Shown: positions 7,944 to 16,483 of the stretch, piece by piece
Position numbering within the stretch: the first letter of the stretch is position 1
How the letters are laid out: each line of letters begins with the position of its first letter
Origin: Nocardiopsis_C rhodophaea
GTDB lineage: Bacteria; Actinomycetota; Actinomycetes; Streptosporangiales; Streptosporangiaceae
Direction of reading: 5' to 3'
Length of the DNA: 64,000 nucleotides
Assembly (NCBI RefSeq): GCF_039530945.1
Contig: NZ_BAAAPC010000025.1
Location: 1-64,000 of the forward strand
Notes under the pieces: generated by a model
What the model was told of the DNA's origin: nothing
The model's input: the letters and a program-made list of their open reading frames with translations, nothing else
Database searches by the model: none
Position numbers and translations under genes: made by a program

Positions 7944-9161
7944 ATGCGGTTCAGTTCCGAGCAGGAGGAGTTGCGCACGACCGTGCGCACGCTGGTGGAG
8001 CGCCGGGGTGGGACCGCCGAACGGGACACGGGAGTGGGCTCCCACGGCGCCGCGGAGGGCGTGTGGCGGCTGCTGGCCGAGCAGGTCGCGGCGCACGCAC
8101 TGGCGGTACCGGAGGAATTCGGCGGCGCTGGATACTCCTGCGTGGAGACGCACGTCGTCATGGAGGAGCTCGGCCGGGCGCTGACGCCGATCCCGTTCCT
8201 GGGCTCGGCGGTGCTCACCGCTCAGGCCCTCCTGGCCTGTGACCCGACCGCCGCCCGCGCAAAATGGCTGCCGCTACTGGCTTCCGGCTCCCTGGTCGGC
8301 GCTCTCGCGTGGGCCGAGCGGGGCTCCTTCGACACCGACGCGACCGCCACCCGCGCCGTGCCGGACGAGGGGGGTACCCCGTCCGTCCCACACCCCGCAG
8401 ATCCCGCGCCCCGGCCCTCCTGGCGCCTCACGGGCGTCAAGGAGCACGTGCTCGACGCCGACTATGCCGGACTCCTGCTGGTGGCGGCGCGCACCGGCCG
8501 CGGGCTCGCGGTGTTCGCGGTGGACCCGGCGGCGCCGGGTGTCACCGTCGAACCGCAGGTTCCCCTGGACCTGTCCCGACCCCAGGGCCGCGTCCTGCTG
8601 GACGCGGCCCCCGCCACCCTCCTGAGCACGTCCGGAAAACGGGTGATGCGCCACGTTCTGGATACCGCGTGCACCGCCCTCTCCGCCGAACAGGTCGGCG
8701 GAGCCGCGCACTGCCTGGACATGACCCTCGCCTATGCCCGCCAACGTGTCCAGTTCGGGCGCCCCATCGGAGCGTTCCAGGCGGTCAAACACCGCCTGGC
8801 CGACATGTACGTCCTCCTGGAAAGCGCGCGTTCGGCCTCGTACGCCGCCGCCTTCGCTCTGGCCAACAGCGCCCCGGACGCGTCGGCCGTGGCCGCGCTG
8901 GCGAAGTCCTCCTGCTCTGAGGCCTTCCGCACGATCGCGGGCGAAGCCATTCAGCTGCACGGCGGCATCGGCATCACCTGGGAACACGACTGCCACCGCT
9001 ACTTCAAGCGCGCGCACGGCTCGGCGCTCCTGTTCGGCTGCCCCGAGTGGCACCGCCGACGGCTGGCCCGCGGCCTGGGGCTGGCGGGCGGAGGAGACGC
9101 GGCGCGCACCGCTGGCGGCGCACTTATGGGGCACCGGGAGAGCGGGGCCGACCGCGGGTAG
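7944..9161 (+). CDS. Acyl-CoA dehydrogenase (second, shorter type)
   Basis: A 405-residue flavoprotein of the acyl-CoA dehydrogenase family. Visible signatures are AVPEEFGGAGYSCVETHVVMEELGRALTP near the N-terminus, ARQRVQFGRPIGAFQAVKHRLADM in the FAD-binding region and AIQLHGGIGITWEHDCHRYFKRA at the C-terminus. The ATG at 7944 follows a perfect GAGGAGG. The pattern resembles FadE-like dehydrogenases of sterol or branched-acyl catabolism, which often work as heteromers of two different subunits, and a second family member lies close by. Whether the two form a complex cannot be judged from the sequence. Confidence 0.9.
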   Translation: MRFSSEQEELRTTVRTLVERRGGTAERDTGVGSHGAAEGVWRLLAEQVAAHALAVPEEFGGAGYSCVETHVVMEELGRALTPIPFLGSAVLTAQALLACDPTAARAKWLPLLASGSLVGALAWAERGSFDTDATATRAVPDEGGTPSVPHPADPAPRPSWRLTGVKEHVLDADYAGLLLVAARTGRGLAVFAVDPAAPGVTVEPQVPLDLSRPQGRVLLDAAPATLLSTSGKRVMRHVLDTACTALSAEQVGGAAHCLDMTLAYARQRVQFGRPIGAFQAVKHRLADMYVLLESARSASYAAAFALANSAPDASAVAALAKSSCSEAFRTIAGEAIQLHGGIGITWEHDCHRYFKRAHGSALLFGCPEWHRRRLARGLGLAGGGDAARTAGGALMGHRESGADRG

Positions 9162-9237
9162 GGGTCCGGCGCCCTACCGCGGCAGCGGTGCGACCCCCGA
9201 CCTGCCGAGCGGCCGCGTTCTTCCGCGGAGGTCGGCG

Positions 9238-10185
9238 TCACATGCGCGCGGCCGCTTCGTAGACCTCGCGGGCCGCTGTGCCCAGGACCGGGCCGTACAT
9301 GTGGGTGCTGTGCTCCGGGTCGGTTCCGTGGCTGTTGACCGAGACGAGGGCGCCCAGGCCGGTGCGCTCGTCGATGTCGGCCAGCCAGGGGCCGCCGCTG
9401 GCGCCGCCGCCTATGTCGCAGGGGATGCGCTGTTCGTTCTCGGGGGCCGGCTCGGCGGTGCCGGAACAGTAGAGGAGTTCCCCGCCGAGCTGTGGCCGGG
9501 TGGCGGGGTAGCCGAAGGCGGTGATGTGGCCGCCGACCTCGCGGTCGAAGGCGACGGCCTGGCCGCCGACCTGCTCGGTGAGTTCACCCCCGTAACCGCG
9601 GTCCACGACGATCGCGGCGACGTCGTTGGTCGAGTCGTTCGTCCAGGTGTCCGGGGTGAGGGCGGCGCGGGCGGCGAATACGCCGTAGGGGCGCTCGCCC
9701 CGGTCGTAGCCGGGCACGAACACCACGCGGGTGGAGTGGTTCTCCGGGATGGAGGAGCCGCGCTGTACGCAGTGGCCCGCGGTCATGACCACCGATTGGT
9801 TCTTACTGACGACGGCCGTAGCGGTGCACCAGGTGTCGGCGCCGTCGGCGTTGACGAAGAACAGGCGGCCGACGGTCGGCATCTCCGCCCCCGTCCACGG
9901 GCGGGTCAGCGGCCCGGTGGGGCCGAGGTCGAGGTCGCGGCCGACCTGGCGCATGCGCTTCTCGGTCCAGTAGGAGAGGGCCTGCTGCCGTTGCTGGGGC
10001 GTGAACTCGTGCGTGGTGGCGGGGGACGCGCTGCCCCCGGCCGGGGTCTGCGCGAGCGTCGTGGCGGACGCGTCAGCGGCCGCTATCGGCGGGGCGGTGA
10101 TGGTCGCGGCGGTGGCAAGGGCGATGGCGAAGGTCAGGGCCGACCGGGTGCGGAGCGGTCGGCGCAGGGTTTTCAGGGGGCGCAT
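9238..10185 (-). CDS. Secreted trypsin-like serine protease
   Basis: A 315-residue exported protease. The start at 10185 has AAGGAG upstream and is followed by an Arg-rich, then hydrophobic signal peptide ending near residue 32. The catalytic triad is intact: His in MTAGHC, Asp in NDSTNDVAAIVVD and Ser in GGGASGGPW. About 80 residues between the signal and the catalytic domain (TPQQRQQALSYWTEKRM and onwards) may be a propeptide. It resembles the V8/glutamyl-endopeptidase-like trypsin group of actinomycetes. The longer frame upstream lacks a signal and family similarity, so it is not used as the start. It diverges from the P450 gene. Confidence 0.88.
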   Translation of the reverse strand: MRPLKTLRRPLRTRSALTFAIALATAATITAPPIAAADASATTLAQTPAGGSASPATTHEFTPQQRQQALSYWTEKRMRQVGRDLDLGPTGPLTRPWTGAEMPTVGRLFFVNADGADTWCTATAVVSKNQSVVMTAGHCVQRGSSIPENHSTRVVFVPGYDRGERPYGVFAARAALTPDTWTNDSTNDVAAIVVDRGYGGELTEQVGGQAVAFDREVGGHITAFGYPATRPQLGGELLYCSGTAEPAPENEQRIPCDIGGGASGGPWLADIDERTGLGALVSVNSHGTDPEHSTHMYGPVLGTAAREVYEAAARM

Positions 10186-10495
10186 TGTCGCGGGCTTCTC
10201 CTTGTGGGATCGGGGTCGCGGTGGCCGGCACGCTAGGGGATGGGCCGCGTTCCGGGGAGCCGGGCGGGCGCGGTGCGGCTGAGGTGATGGTAGAGGCCGC
10301 CCCGCCGCTACCGCCCCACTGGTTCTGGCGTGTCCTCTTTTCGGGTTCTTCGCGCGGTGTGGCGGTCCGTTTCTCGGCGCGCCGATCCCCGCGGGAAGAT
10401 CGGTGCTTTCATCGCCTCGGGGGATCTTGACAGCCCTTGATCGCTCCGCGCGTACTGGCCGGAGGAGAGACGCAGAGGCGAAGGAGAGACGCACC
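10186..10495. other. Divergent promoter region between protease and P450 genes
   Basis: A 310-base gap without a gene. A consensus -35 hexamer TTGACA lies at 10428-10433 on the plus strand, about 60 bases before the P450 start, but the matching -10 is weak. Nothing else stands out. Confidence 0.4.
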
Positions 10496-11848
10496 ATGGC
10501 CGCCCTGGCTTCGCTGGGTTCTCTGGGTTCCGTCCCGGCTGCTCCCGGCCGGATCCCACTGGCGGGGCATGTGCCGCAGCTGTGGCGCCGCCCGCTGGCG
10601 TTCCTCGGCTCTCTGCGTCCGAAGGGCGGGATGGTCCGCGTCGACGTGGGCACGGTATCGGTCTACCTCGTCACCGACCCGGATCTGGCGCACGAGGCGC
10701 TGGTCACCAAGGCCGCCTCCCTCGGTCGGGGGCGGGTCTACGAGCGGCTGCGCCCCGTCCTGGGGCTCGGGCTGGTGACGTCCGAGGGCGAGGTGCACCA
10801 GCGGCAGCGGCGGCGGCTGCTCGCGGCCCTCCACCGGGTTCCGCCCGCCGGGCACACCGCGATCAGCGTCCACCACGCCGAAGAACTGATCGCCACCTGG
10901 CGCCCCGGCGAGATGGTGCGGGTGGACGAGGCCATGTTCGACCTGGTGCTCGGCATCCTCCTCCAGGCGGTGTTCTCCCGGGGCGTGGACCGCTTCGCCG
11001 CCGCGGAGATCAGGTACTCCACGCGGGTGGTGAGCAAGGGAGCGCTCGCGCGCGCGATCACGCCGCGGGTGCTCGACCGTCTGCCGGTGTCCCCGCACCA
11101 GCGCTATGACGCGGCGGCGGCGCGGTTGCGGTTCGTCCTCGACGCCCTCGTCGAGGAGCGTCGGGGCTCCGAGGGGGACTTCGATGACCTGCTGTCCCTG
11201 GTGATGTCGGTCCGCGACCCGGAGAGCGGGGCGGCCATGTCCGACGACCGGATCCGCGATGAGCTGATGGCCCTGCTCATGTCCGGCACCGAGGCGGCAT
11301 CCGCCACGCTGGCGTGGACCTTCCACGAGCTGGCCCGGCACCCCGAGGCGGCCGACCGCCTGCGGGCGGAGGTCGATACCGTCCTCGGCGGGCGGCCCTG
11401 CGCTCACGAGGACTTGGCGCGGTTGGAGTACACGCAGCGGGTGCTCAACGAGGTGATCCGGCTGCATTCGGCGCCGCTGCTGCTGCGCCGCACCACGGCC
11501 CCCGTGAAGATCGGCGGCGTGCACATTCCCGAGGGGATCGAGCTCGCCATCAGCCCCTACGCGGTGCACCGCAACCCGCGGCTGTTCCGTTTCCCCGACC
11601 GCTTCACCCCGGACCGCTGGCTCACCGCCGAAGGCTCGCGGCTCCTGCCCCACGGCGCCTTCATCCCGTTCGGTGACGGCGACCGCCGGTGTATCGGCGA
11701 CGCGTTCGCCTGGACGGAGATGACCGTGGCGGTCGCGACCGTGTGCTCGCGCTGGCGGATGCGTCCGGCCTACTGGCACACGGTCCGCGAGGTGCCCGCG
11801 GCCGTTCCCCGACCGGACGCGATGCCGATGATCGCCGAGCGGCGGTGA
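10496..11848 (+). CDS. Cytochrome P450 with Ala in place of the conserved I-helix Thr
   Basis: A 450-residue soluble bacterial P450 monooxygenase. The heme-binding loop is FIPFGDGDRRCIG with the ligand Cys399, and the ExxR pair is Glu319/Arg322 (EVIR). In the I-helix, where most P450s have A-G-x-E/D-T-T, this protein has SGTEAAS (263-269). The acid is kept but the oxygen-activating Thr is Ala267. P450eryF is a known natural enzyme with Ala there, relying on the substrate hydroxyl. The start at 10496 has AAGGAG at good distance. No redox partner lies next to it; the ferredoxin reductase gene at 43 kb is a possible but unproven donor route. The substrate is unknown. Confidence 0.92.
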   Translation: MAALASLGSLGSVPAAPGRIPLAGHVPQLWRRPLAFLGSLRPKGGMVRVDVGTVSVYLVTDPDLAHEALVTKAASLGRGRVYERLRPVLGLGLVTSEGEVHQRQRRRLLAALHRVPPAGHTAISVHHAEELIATWRPGEMVRVDEAMFDLVLGILLQAVFSRGVDRFAAAEIRYSTRVVSKGALARAITPRVLDRLPVSPHQRYDAAAARLRFVLDALVEERRGSEGDFDDLLSLVMSVRDPESGAAMSDDRIRDELMALLMSGTEAASATLAWTFHELARHPEAADRLRAEVDTVLGGRPCAHEDLARLEYTQRVLNEVIRLHSAPLLLRRTTAPVKIGGVHIPEGIELAISPYAVHRNPRLFRFPDRFTPDRWLTAEGSRLLPHGAFIPFGDGDRRCIGDAFAWTEMTVAVATVCSRWRMRPAYWHTVREVPAAVPRPDAMPMIAERR

Positions 11849-11894
11849 CCGCGCGAGGGGCGGGAATTCGCGGACGATGCCGCGCCCGGCCCGC

Positions 11895-12362
11895 TCACTC
11901 CGCCCCTGGGGCGCGCCTGACCCGGTCGCCGTCGCCCTCGGCCGTGTGGTTGTCGGCCAGCGCCATCTCAACGATCGGGTAGATCTCGAACACCTCGCCC
12001 ATCCGCAGCGTTTCGAGGATGCGGGCCGCCGCGGGGGACGGTTCGGCGAGCACCATGTGCCGCCCCTCGCGCGTCAGCACACGGTAGGCCGACATGAGCG
12101 CGCGTACGCCACTGGCGTCGAAGAACTCGACGCCGGAGAGGTCGACGATGACGCACGGGCTTCCCGGGCGGGGCACGGGGCCGCGGCGGCCGACGCCCGC
12201 CCGAACGGCGACGCCTTCCTTGAGCACGGTGGCGGGCGACGGATGGGCGGCGCGCAGCACGTGGTCGCGCACATCGTCAGCGGTCGCGATGTCGACCTCC
12301 CCGCGCACCGGCACGACGACGGCCTCACGGCAGGGGAAATACTCCGATCGTCCTCCGGACAC
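11895..12362 (-). CDS. STAS-domain anti-sigma factor antagonist
   Basis: A 155-residue protein with a STAS domain. VVVPVRGEVDIATADDVRDHVLRA opens the fold and VIVDLSGVEFFDASGVRALMSAYR carries the typical phosphorylatable serine (Ser84 in DASG). Such proteins bind anti-sigma kinases of the RsbW/SpoIIAB type and release an alternative sigma factor when dephosphorylated. An insert of about 20 residues (AVRAGVGRRGPVPRPGSP region) before the DLSG strand is longer than usual. The start is a GTG with a weak ribosome site, so the exact N-terminus is uncertain. No partner kinase or sigma gene is adjacent. Confidence 0.85.
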   Translation of the reverse strand: MSGGRSEYFPCREAVVVPVRGEVDIATADDVRDHVLRAAHPSPATVLKEGVAVRAGVGRRGPVPRPGSPCVIVDLSGVEFFDASGVRALMSAYRVLTREGRHMVLAEPSPAAARILETLRMGEVFEIYPIVEMALADNHTAEGDGDRVRRAPGAE

Positions 12363-12702
12363 CCCGCGCCGCCTCTCTACACGACCCCACGTAACAACAC
12401 CATCACATCCCCGTAGGCAAGATCGTATCGGCTTGTGGACTCGGATAGGGGCGATTCATCGAAATAGCCGTCCAATCCGGCAGAGTACGCAGGGCACACT
12501 TCTTGCGCGCCGCACGGCGCCCCCGAACCCCATTTCACCCAGGAGACCAGGTCGTCGGGGCAGCACCCCCGTTTCCCGCCGTGCGGACCGTGCCGGGCCG
12601 GGACCGGTGCCCGTGGAGACAGCCTCGGCCGGATGTGGGACTTCCGCCCCATGCGGGCCGAGCCCAACGCCTCCACCGCCGACCGTCGCGGAAGGAGGAG
12701 AA
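12363..12702. other. Divergent intergenic region, no gene seen
   Basis: 340 bases between the minus-strand STAS gene and the plus-strand XRE gene. The part around 12380-12480 is less GC-rich than its surroundings and contains TTGTGGACTCGGATAGGG on the plus strand, which could be promoter material. No stable hairpin or reading frame with recognisable sequence was found. Confidence 0.4.
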
Positions 12703-13473
12703 TTGGAGGCACACCAAGGCCAGGGGGTGATCAGTGTGACCGGGATCGAAAACGCGCAGCGGAGCCGCGGAGAGCTCGGACGCCGCGTCGCGCGGCGGCG
12801 CGAGGAACTGGGGCTCAGCCGGGAGACCGTGGCCGAGCGCTGCGGACTCACCCCCGGGTATCTCGCCTACGTCGAGGAGAACCCGGCCTACCTGAGCCAC
12901 GGGGCGGTGGCCCAGTTGGCCGACGCGCTGCAAACGACGCCGGGGGTACTGCACGGCACCGAGCCGCCCCAGCAGCGCGCCCCGGAGTCCGCCGGCGGAC
13001 TGCCAGAGCCGCTGAGCTCTCAGCGGTGCCTGGACCTCATCGCCCGCGGCGGGCTGGGGCGGATCGCGTTCGTAGTGCCCGGCGACGCCGCACCCACGGT
13101 GCTGCCCGTCAATTTCGCCGTCCACAACGACACCATCGTCTTCCGCACCGCGCCGTACGGGGTGATCGCGCAGCACACCCACGGCCATGTGGCGTTCCAG
13201 GTCGACGCGATCGACCCCGACCGGTACGAGGGCTGGAGCGTGCTGGTGACGGGCCGCACCCACTGGATCAGCGACCCGTTGGAACTCCGGGAGATCAGGA
13301 AGGTCCGCGGCATCCGGCCCTGGGCGGGCGGTGAGCGCGACACCTACCTCAAGATCGTGCCCACCCGCATCAGCGGTCGGCGGATCCCGCCGGCGACCGC
13401 GACCGGCGACACCACCAGCGCGGCCACTACGGAGCGCGGCGATCGCGGGGTCGGTGAGGGGGCGGAGACGTGA
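12703..13473 (+). CDS. XRE-family HTH protein fused to a pyridoxamine-5'-phosphate-oxidase-like domain
   Basis: About 256 residues in two parts. The N-terminal part is a Cro/C1-type helix-turn-helix (ELGRRVARRREELGLSRETVAERCGLTPGYLAYVEENPAYLS). The C-terminal part is a split-barrel flavin-type domain (LIARGGLGRIAFVVPGDAAPTVLPVNFAVHNDTIVFRTAPYG...HVAFQVDAIDP...WSVLVTGRTHWI). The fusion is known in actinomycetes and suggests a regulator that senses flavin, F420 or a related ligand. The start is uncertain: TTG at 12703 directly follows a strong GGAGGAG, while GTG at 12727 or 12736 are alternatives. The last 35 residues are low complexity. Confidence 0.82.
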   Translation: MEAHQGQGVISVTGIENAQRSRGELGRRVARRREELGLSRETVAERCGLTPGYLAYVEENPAYLSHGAVAQLADALQTTPGVLHGTEPPQQRAPESAGGLPEPLSSQRCLDLIARGGLGRIAFVVPGDAAPTVLPVNFAVHNDTIVFRTAPYGVIAQHTHGHVAFQVDAIDPDRYEGWSVLVTGRTHWISDPLELREIRKVRGIRPWAGGERDTYLKIVPTRISGRRIPPATATGDTTSAATTERGDRGVGEGAET

Positions 13474-13859
13474 CCGTCGGGTACCTGCGGAGCGCACGGT
13501 GTCCGGCGGCGGTGGTCGCGGCGGGCAGCGCGCCGTAGCGCCCGGCGAGCCGGGTACGGAAGATCCGGGGAAAGGCGGCGCCGAGAGGAGGGACGTGACC
13601 CAGAGCGCGGTGCGGGAGACGCTCCGCGCGGCCGCGCCCACCACCTCCAAGTCCCCCGCGCGTCGGCGGTGCGGGCCACGACCGCGCGCCGCACGACGTC
13701 GTGGTCGTCGGGCAGGAACGCTCTGGTCCGGATGCCGCCGCCATCCGGCGCTCGTCGGCGCGCCCGCCGTGCCGGTCCCTGGAAACCGCGGCCGTCCCGG
13801 GGCCGCCGCGGCCAACGGCAGCGCCCACCCGCGCCGTTACGGCCAAGCACGAGCATGGG
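13474..13859. other. Gene-free 386-base stretch
   Basis: Very GC-rich sequence between the XRE-PPOX gene and the universal stress protein gene. Open frames on both strands are long only because stops are rare; none has a recognisable motif, a plausible ribosome site and normal amino-acid composition together. No repeat or terminator was identified with confidence. Confidence 0.4.
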
Positions 13860-14765
13860 TCAGGCACCCTGGTTCCCCTGCGCGCGCACGATCATGACGG
13901 GGCAGTCGGCGTGGTGCAGCAGCTTCTGGCTGACCGACCCCAGCACCAGGCCGGCGAAGCCGCCGCGCCCCCGAGCGCCGACCACGACCATGTCCGCCCG
14001 GTGGGACTCGGAGATCAGCGCGCGCTCGGGCAGGGCGCGCAGCACGACCTCCTCGACGCGGACGTCGGGGTGGTGTTCGCGCTCGCCCGCGATGGACTCC
14101 GAGAGCAGGCGCTCGGCCTCGGCGCGGGCGGCGACTTCTTCGGGGGATGCGTCGTGCCAGGTGAGGTCGGCGTGTTCCAGCGGGCCGAACCGCCCGTGCG
14201 AGCCCGGCCCATAGGCGCAGACGACGCGCAGCAGGGCGCCGCGCTCGGCGGCGGCGATGAACGCCTGCTGGGCGGCGGCGTCGGCGGCGCGCGAGCCGTC
14301 CACGCCCACCGATACGATCCCGCGCGGCTGCCCCGGCTCGACATCGGGGACGAGGACGACGGGGCAGGACGCCTGGGCGGCGAGTTCCAGCCCGGTGGAT
14401 CCCATCCACAGCGCCTCCAGCCCGCTGAGGCGCCGGGTCCCGGACACCATCATGTGCGCGTGGCGGGAGTGCTCCAGCAGCACCGCGGAGCTGTAGCCGT
14501 CGACGGTGCGGGCGTCGATCGCGATGTCGGGCGCCCGCTCGTGCGCGCGGTCGCGGGCCCTGGAGACGATCTCGCGGGCGGCGTGGGCCATCTCCTCGGC
14601 GGCGGCGCCGGCAGAGGAATGGAACATCGGCCACTCGTTGGCGTGCACGATGTGCAGCGGGTGCCGCTGCCGCTGGGCCTCGTCGGCGGCCCAATCAGCG
14701 GCTCGCGCGGCGGCCTTCCCCCCGTCCACCGCCGCGACGATGGGCGCCGTGGTGTGCCCGGCCAT
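13860..14765 (-). CDS. Universal stress protein, tandem UspA domains
   Basis: A 301-residue cytoplasmic protein made of two Usp domains. The first begins IVAAVDGGKAAARAADWAADEA and ends near residue 145. The second begins IVSVGVDGSRAADAAAQQAFIAAAERGALLRVVCAY and ends with the ATP-binding signature MVVVGARGRGGFAGLVLGSVSQKLLHHADCPVMIV (G-2x-G-9x-G-S/T). The first domain has SGTRRLSGLEALWMGSTGLELAAQASCPVVLV in the matching place. ATP-binding tandem Usps of this type serve in stress and hypoxia adaptation in actinomycetes. Its neighbour upstream on the same strand is an O-methyltransferase gene, 148 bases away. Confidence 0.92.
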   Translation of the reverse strand: MAGHTTAPIVAAVDGGKAAARAADWAADEAQRQRHPLHIVHANEWPMFHSSAGAAAEEMAHAAREIVSRARDRAHERAPDIAIDARTVDGYSSAVLLEHSRHAHMMVSGTRRLSGLEALWMGSTGLELAAQASCPVVLVPDVEPGQPRGIVSVGVDGSRAADAAAQQAFIAAAERGALLRVVCAYGPGSHGRFGPLEHADLTWHDASPEEVAARAEAERLLSESIAGEREHHPDVRVEEVVLRALPERALISESHRADMVVVGARGRGGFAGLVLGSVSQKLLHHADCPVMIVRAQGNQGA

Positions 14766-14913
14766 GGCCTTCCTCCTTGTTGTCGGTGCGAGCTCGACGC
14801 GTATCGCGGGGCGCTGCGAGGGGAGGGCCGAAAGCGCCCCGGCCGTGTGGGGGCACTCGGGTCGGGATGCGGGCGCGGCGGCCGGTGACCGCGAGCGGAG
14901 TGGGAAGCGGCGC

Positions 14914-15921
14914 TCAGCGGGGGCGGGCGGTGAGCAGGCGCATCTCGGCCGCGAGGTCGGTGATGTCGGCGGTGGTCAGCCCCACCGGTCGCAGGAGGGC
15001 CTCGTACTCGCTCGCCGTCCGCTCCCGGCCGCTGGTCATCACCATCATGTGCACGTCGAAAGCGAGGGTGAGCAGCGGGTGCCGACCGTCGGGTATGACC
15101 CGCTCCACCACCAGCAGCCGCGCGTCGGGGCCCATGGCGGCGCGGCAGTTGGCCAGCAGCAGGTGGCAGGCCTCGTCGTCCCAGTTGTGCAGGACGCGGC
15201 AGAGGATATAGACGTCGCCGTCGTCGGGGATCTCGCGCATGAAGTCGCCCTCGACCAGGTCGCACCGGCCTTCGGCGATGTGGGGCGCGAGCCGTTCGCG
15301 CGCGCCGTGCAGCGCGGGCGGCCGCTCGAAGAGGATCCCGCGCAGGTGGGGGTAGGCGCGCAGGACGGCGGCCAGCAGAGTACCGTCGCCGCCTCCCACG
15401 TCCACGACCTTCTTGGCGGCCGAGAAGTCGTAGGCGGCGGGGAGGCCGGCGGCGAACGAGCTTCCGGCGGCCATCCCGGCGTCGAACAGCGCCTCGTCGT
15501 CGGGGTGGTCGGCGAGGTAGGCGTAGATGCCCTGGCGGTGAACGGAGCGGAAGGCGGGCTCCCCGGTACGCACCGCCTCGCTCAGCCCCCGCCAGGCGCG
15601 GGTGAAGAAGTCGCTGTTGTACAGAAGCGCCAGGGGCCGCATGGAGGCGGGGTGATCGCTGTGCAGCTGCTCGCCCATTTCCGTGAGCGCGTAGCGCCCG
15701 CCGTCCTCACTCAGCACGCCAGCGGCGGTGAGCAGACGCAGCACCCGCGCCAGCGGCTCGGGGCGCAGGGACAGCGCCGCGGCGGTTTCGGCGGGGGTCT
15801 CCGGTCCGTCGCCGAGGCGGTCGATCACACCGAGGCGCACCGCGGTGACGACGGCCTCGGTCAGCCAGGGCCCGGCCAGCAACCGCAGCAGCTCCCGGCC
15901 CTCCGTCTCTCCCCCGGCCAT
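14914..15921 (-). CDS. SAM-dependent O-methyltransferase (acetylserotonin/hydroxyneurosporene type)
   Basis: A 335-residue class I methyltransferase of the plant-like O-methyltransferase group. A winged-helix dimerisation domain (residues 1-100, with LLTAAGVLSEDGGRYALTEMGEQL) precedes the catalytic domain. SAM-binding motif I is KVVDVGGGDGTLLAAVL, followed by GILFERPPAL and FMREIPDDGDVYILCRVLHNWDDE, where the His-Asp pair area is typical for this family. The start at 15921 has GGGGGAG upstream. Such enzymes usually methylate phenolic hydroxyls in secondary metabolites. It diverges from the lanthipeptide locus, but nothing shows that it belongs to it. Confidence 0.88.
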   Translation of the reverse strand: MAGGETEGRELLRLLAGPWLTEAVVTAVRLGVIDRLGDGPETPAETAAALSLRPEPLARVLRLLTAAGVLSEDGGRYALTEMGEQLHSDHPASMRPLALLYNSDFFTRAWRGLSEAVRTGEPAFRSVHRQGIYAYLADHPDDEALFDAGMAAGSSFAAGLPAAYDFSAAKKVVDVGGGDGTLLAAVLRAYPHLRGILFERPPALHGARERLAPHIAEGRCDLVEGDFMREIPDDGDVYILCRVLHNWDDEACHLLLANCRAAMGPDARLLVVERVIPDGRHPLLTLAFDVHMMVMTSGRERTASEYEALLRPVGLTTADITDLAAEMRLLTARPR

Positions 15922-16483
15922 CGGCTCCCCCTATCGTGATCGCCGCCATCGCCAACCGTAGCGCTCCGTAGGCCGATTCTCACACGTGGAGTTTCGGATG
16001 GCGGGCGGACGTGCCGTGGTCCGCGTTCTTCCCGAGGGGATACGGCGCGGGCGTGCGGCCTCGCTGTGTGCCCGCCCGGGCCACCGCTTTCCCCTGGAAG
16101 CTCGGGTTCCGGCGTTCGCGTGCGCGCCGGACCGGTTCCCCGAGCTGCCGGCGGCGGCTGCCCAGGGGCGCTCCCCCTTTTTGCCAATGATCTTCGAAAA
16201 CGATATTCATTGAAATATAAACAGCTTTCAAAAACGCGCCCCGCCACCCCAGATGAGCAATGGAACCAACCAGCCCAACCGAATAGCATTCGGACCGCGC
16301 CCGCGCAGCTCACAGCCGAGAAAACGAATTGGAGCAACACCGTTTACCATTCCAACCGACCCCGCGGTGACCGGATGCGGCCATCCCCTTCCCGCCAAAT
16401 CGGTCTTGACACCCGACTTCGGACAAGTACGCTTCGGTGTTGTTGCGCGATCACGCCCAGCAAAACCCGACAGCGGGCGGACA
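15922..16483. other. AT-rich divergent region upstream of the lanthipeptide synthetase
   Basis: 562 bases without a supported gene. From about 16180 the base composition falls clearly below that of the flanking genes, and this continues into the first codons of the synthetase. The frame open from 16253 into the synthetase has no family similarity before residue 78, so the ATG at 16484 is taken as the start. The only clear signal is the promoter at 16406-16433. Confidence 0.5.
16406..16433 (+). promoter_or_regulatory. Sigma-70 (HrdB-type) promoter of the lanthipeptide locus
   Basis: A perfect -35 TTGACA (16406-16411), a 16-base spacer and a -10 TACGCT (16428-16433). Transcription would begin near 16440, leaving about 44 bases of leader before the synthetase ATG at 16484. 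Confidence 0.7.

Noticed and set aside
16253..16483. N-terminal extension of LanKC by 77 residues
   Set aside because: No similarity to LanKC N-termini. It would lie across the -35/-10 promoter elements at 16406-16433.
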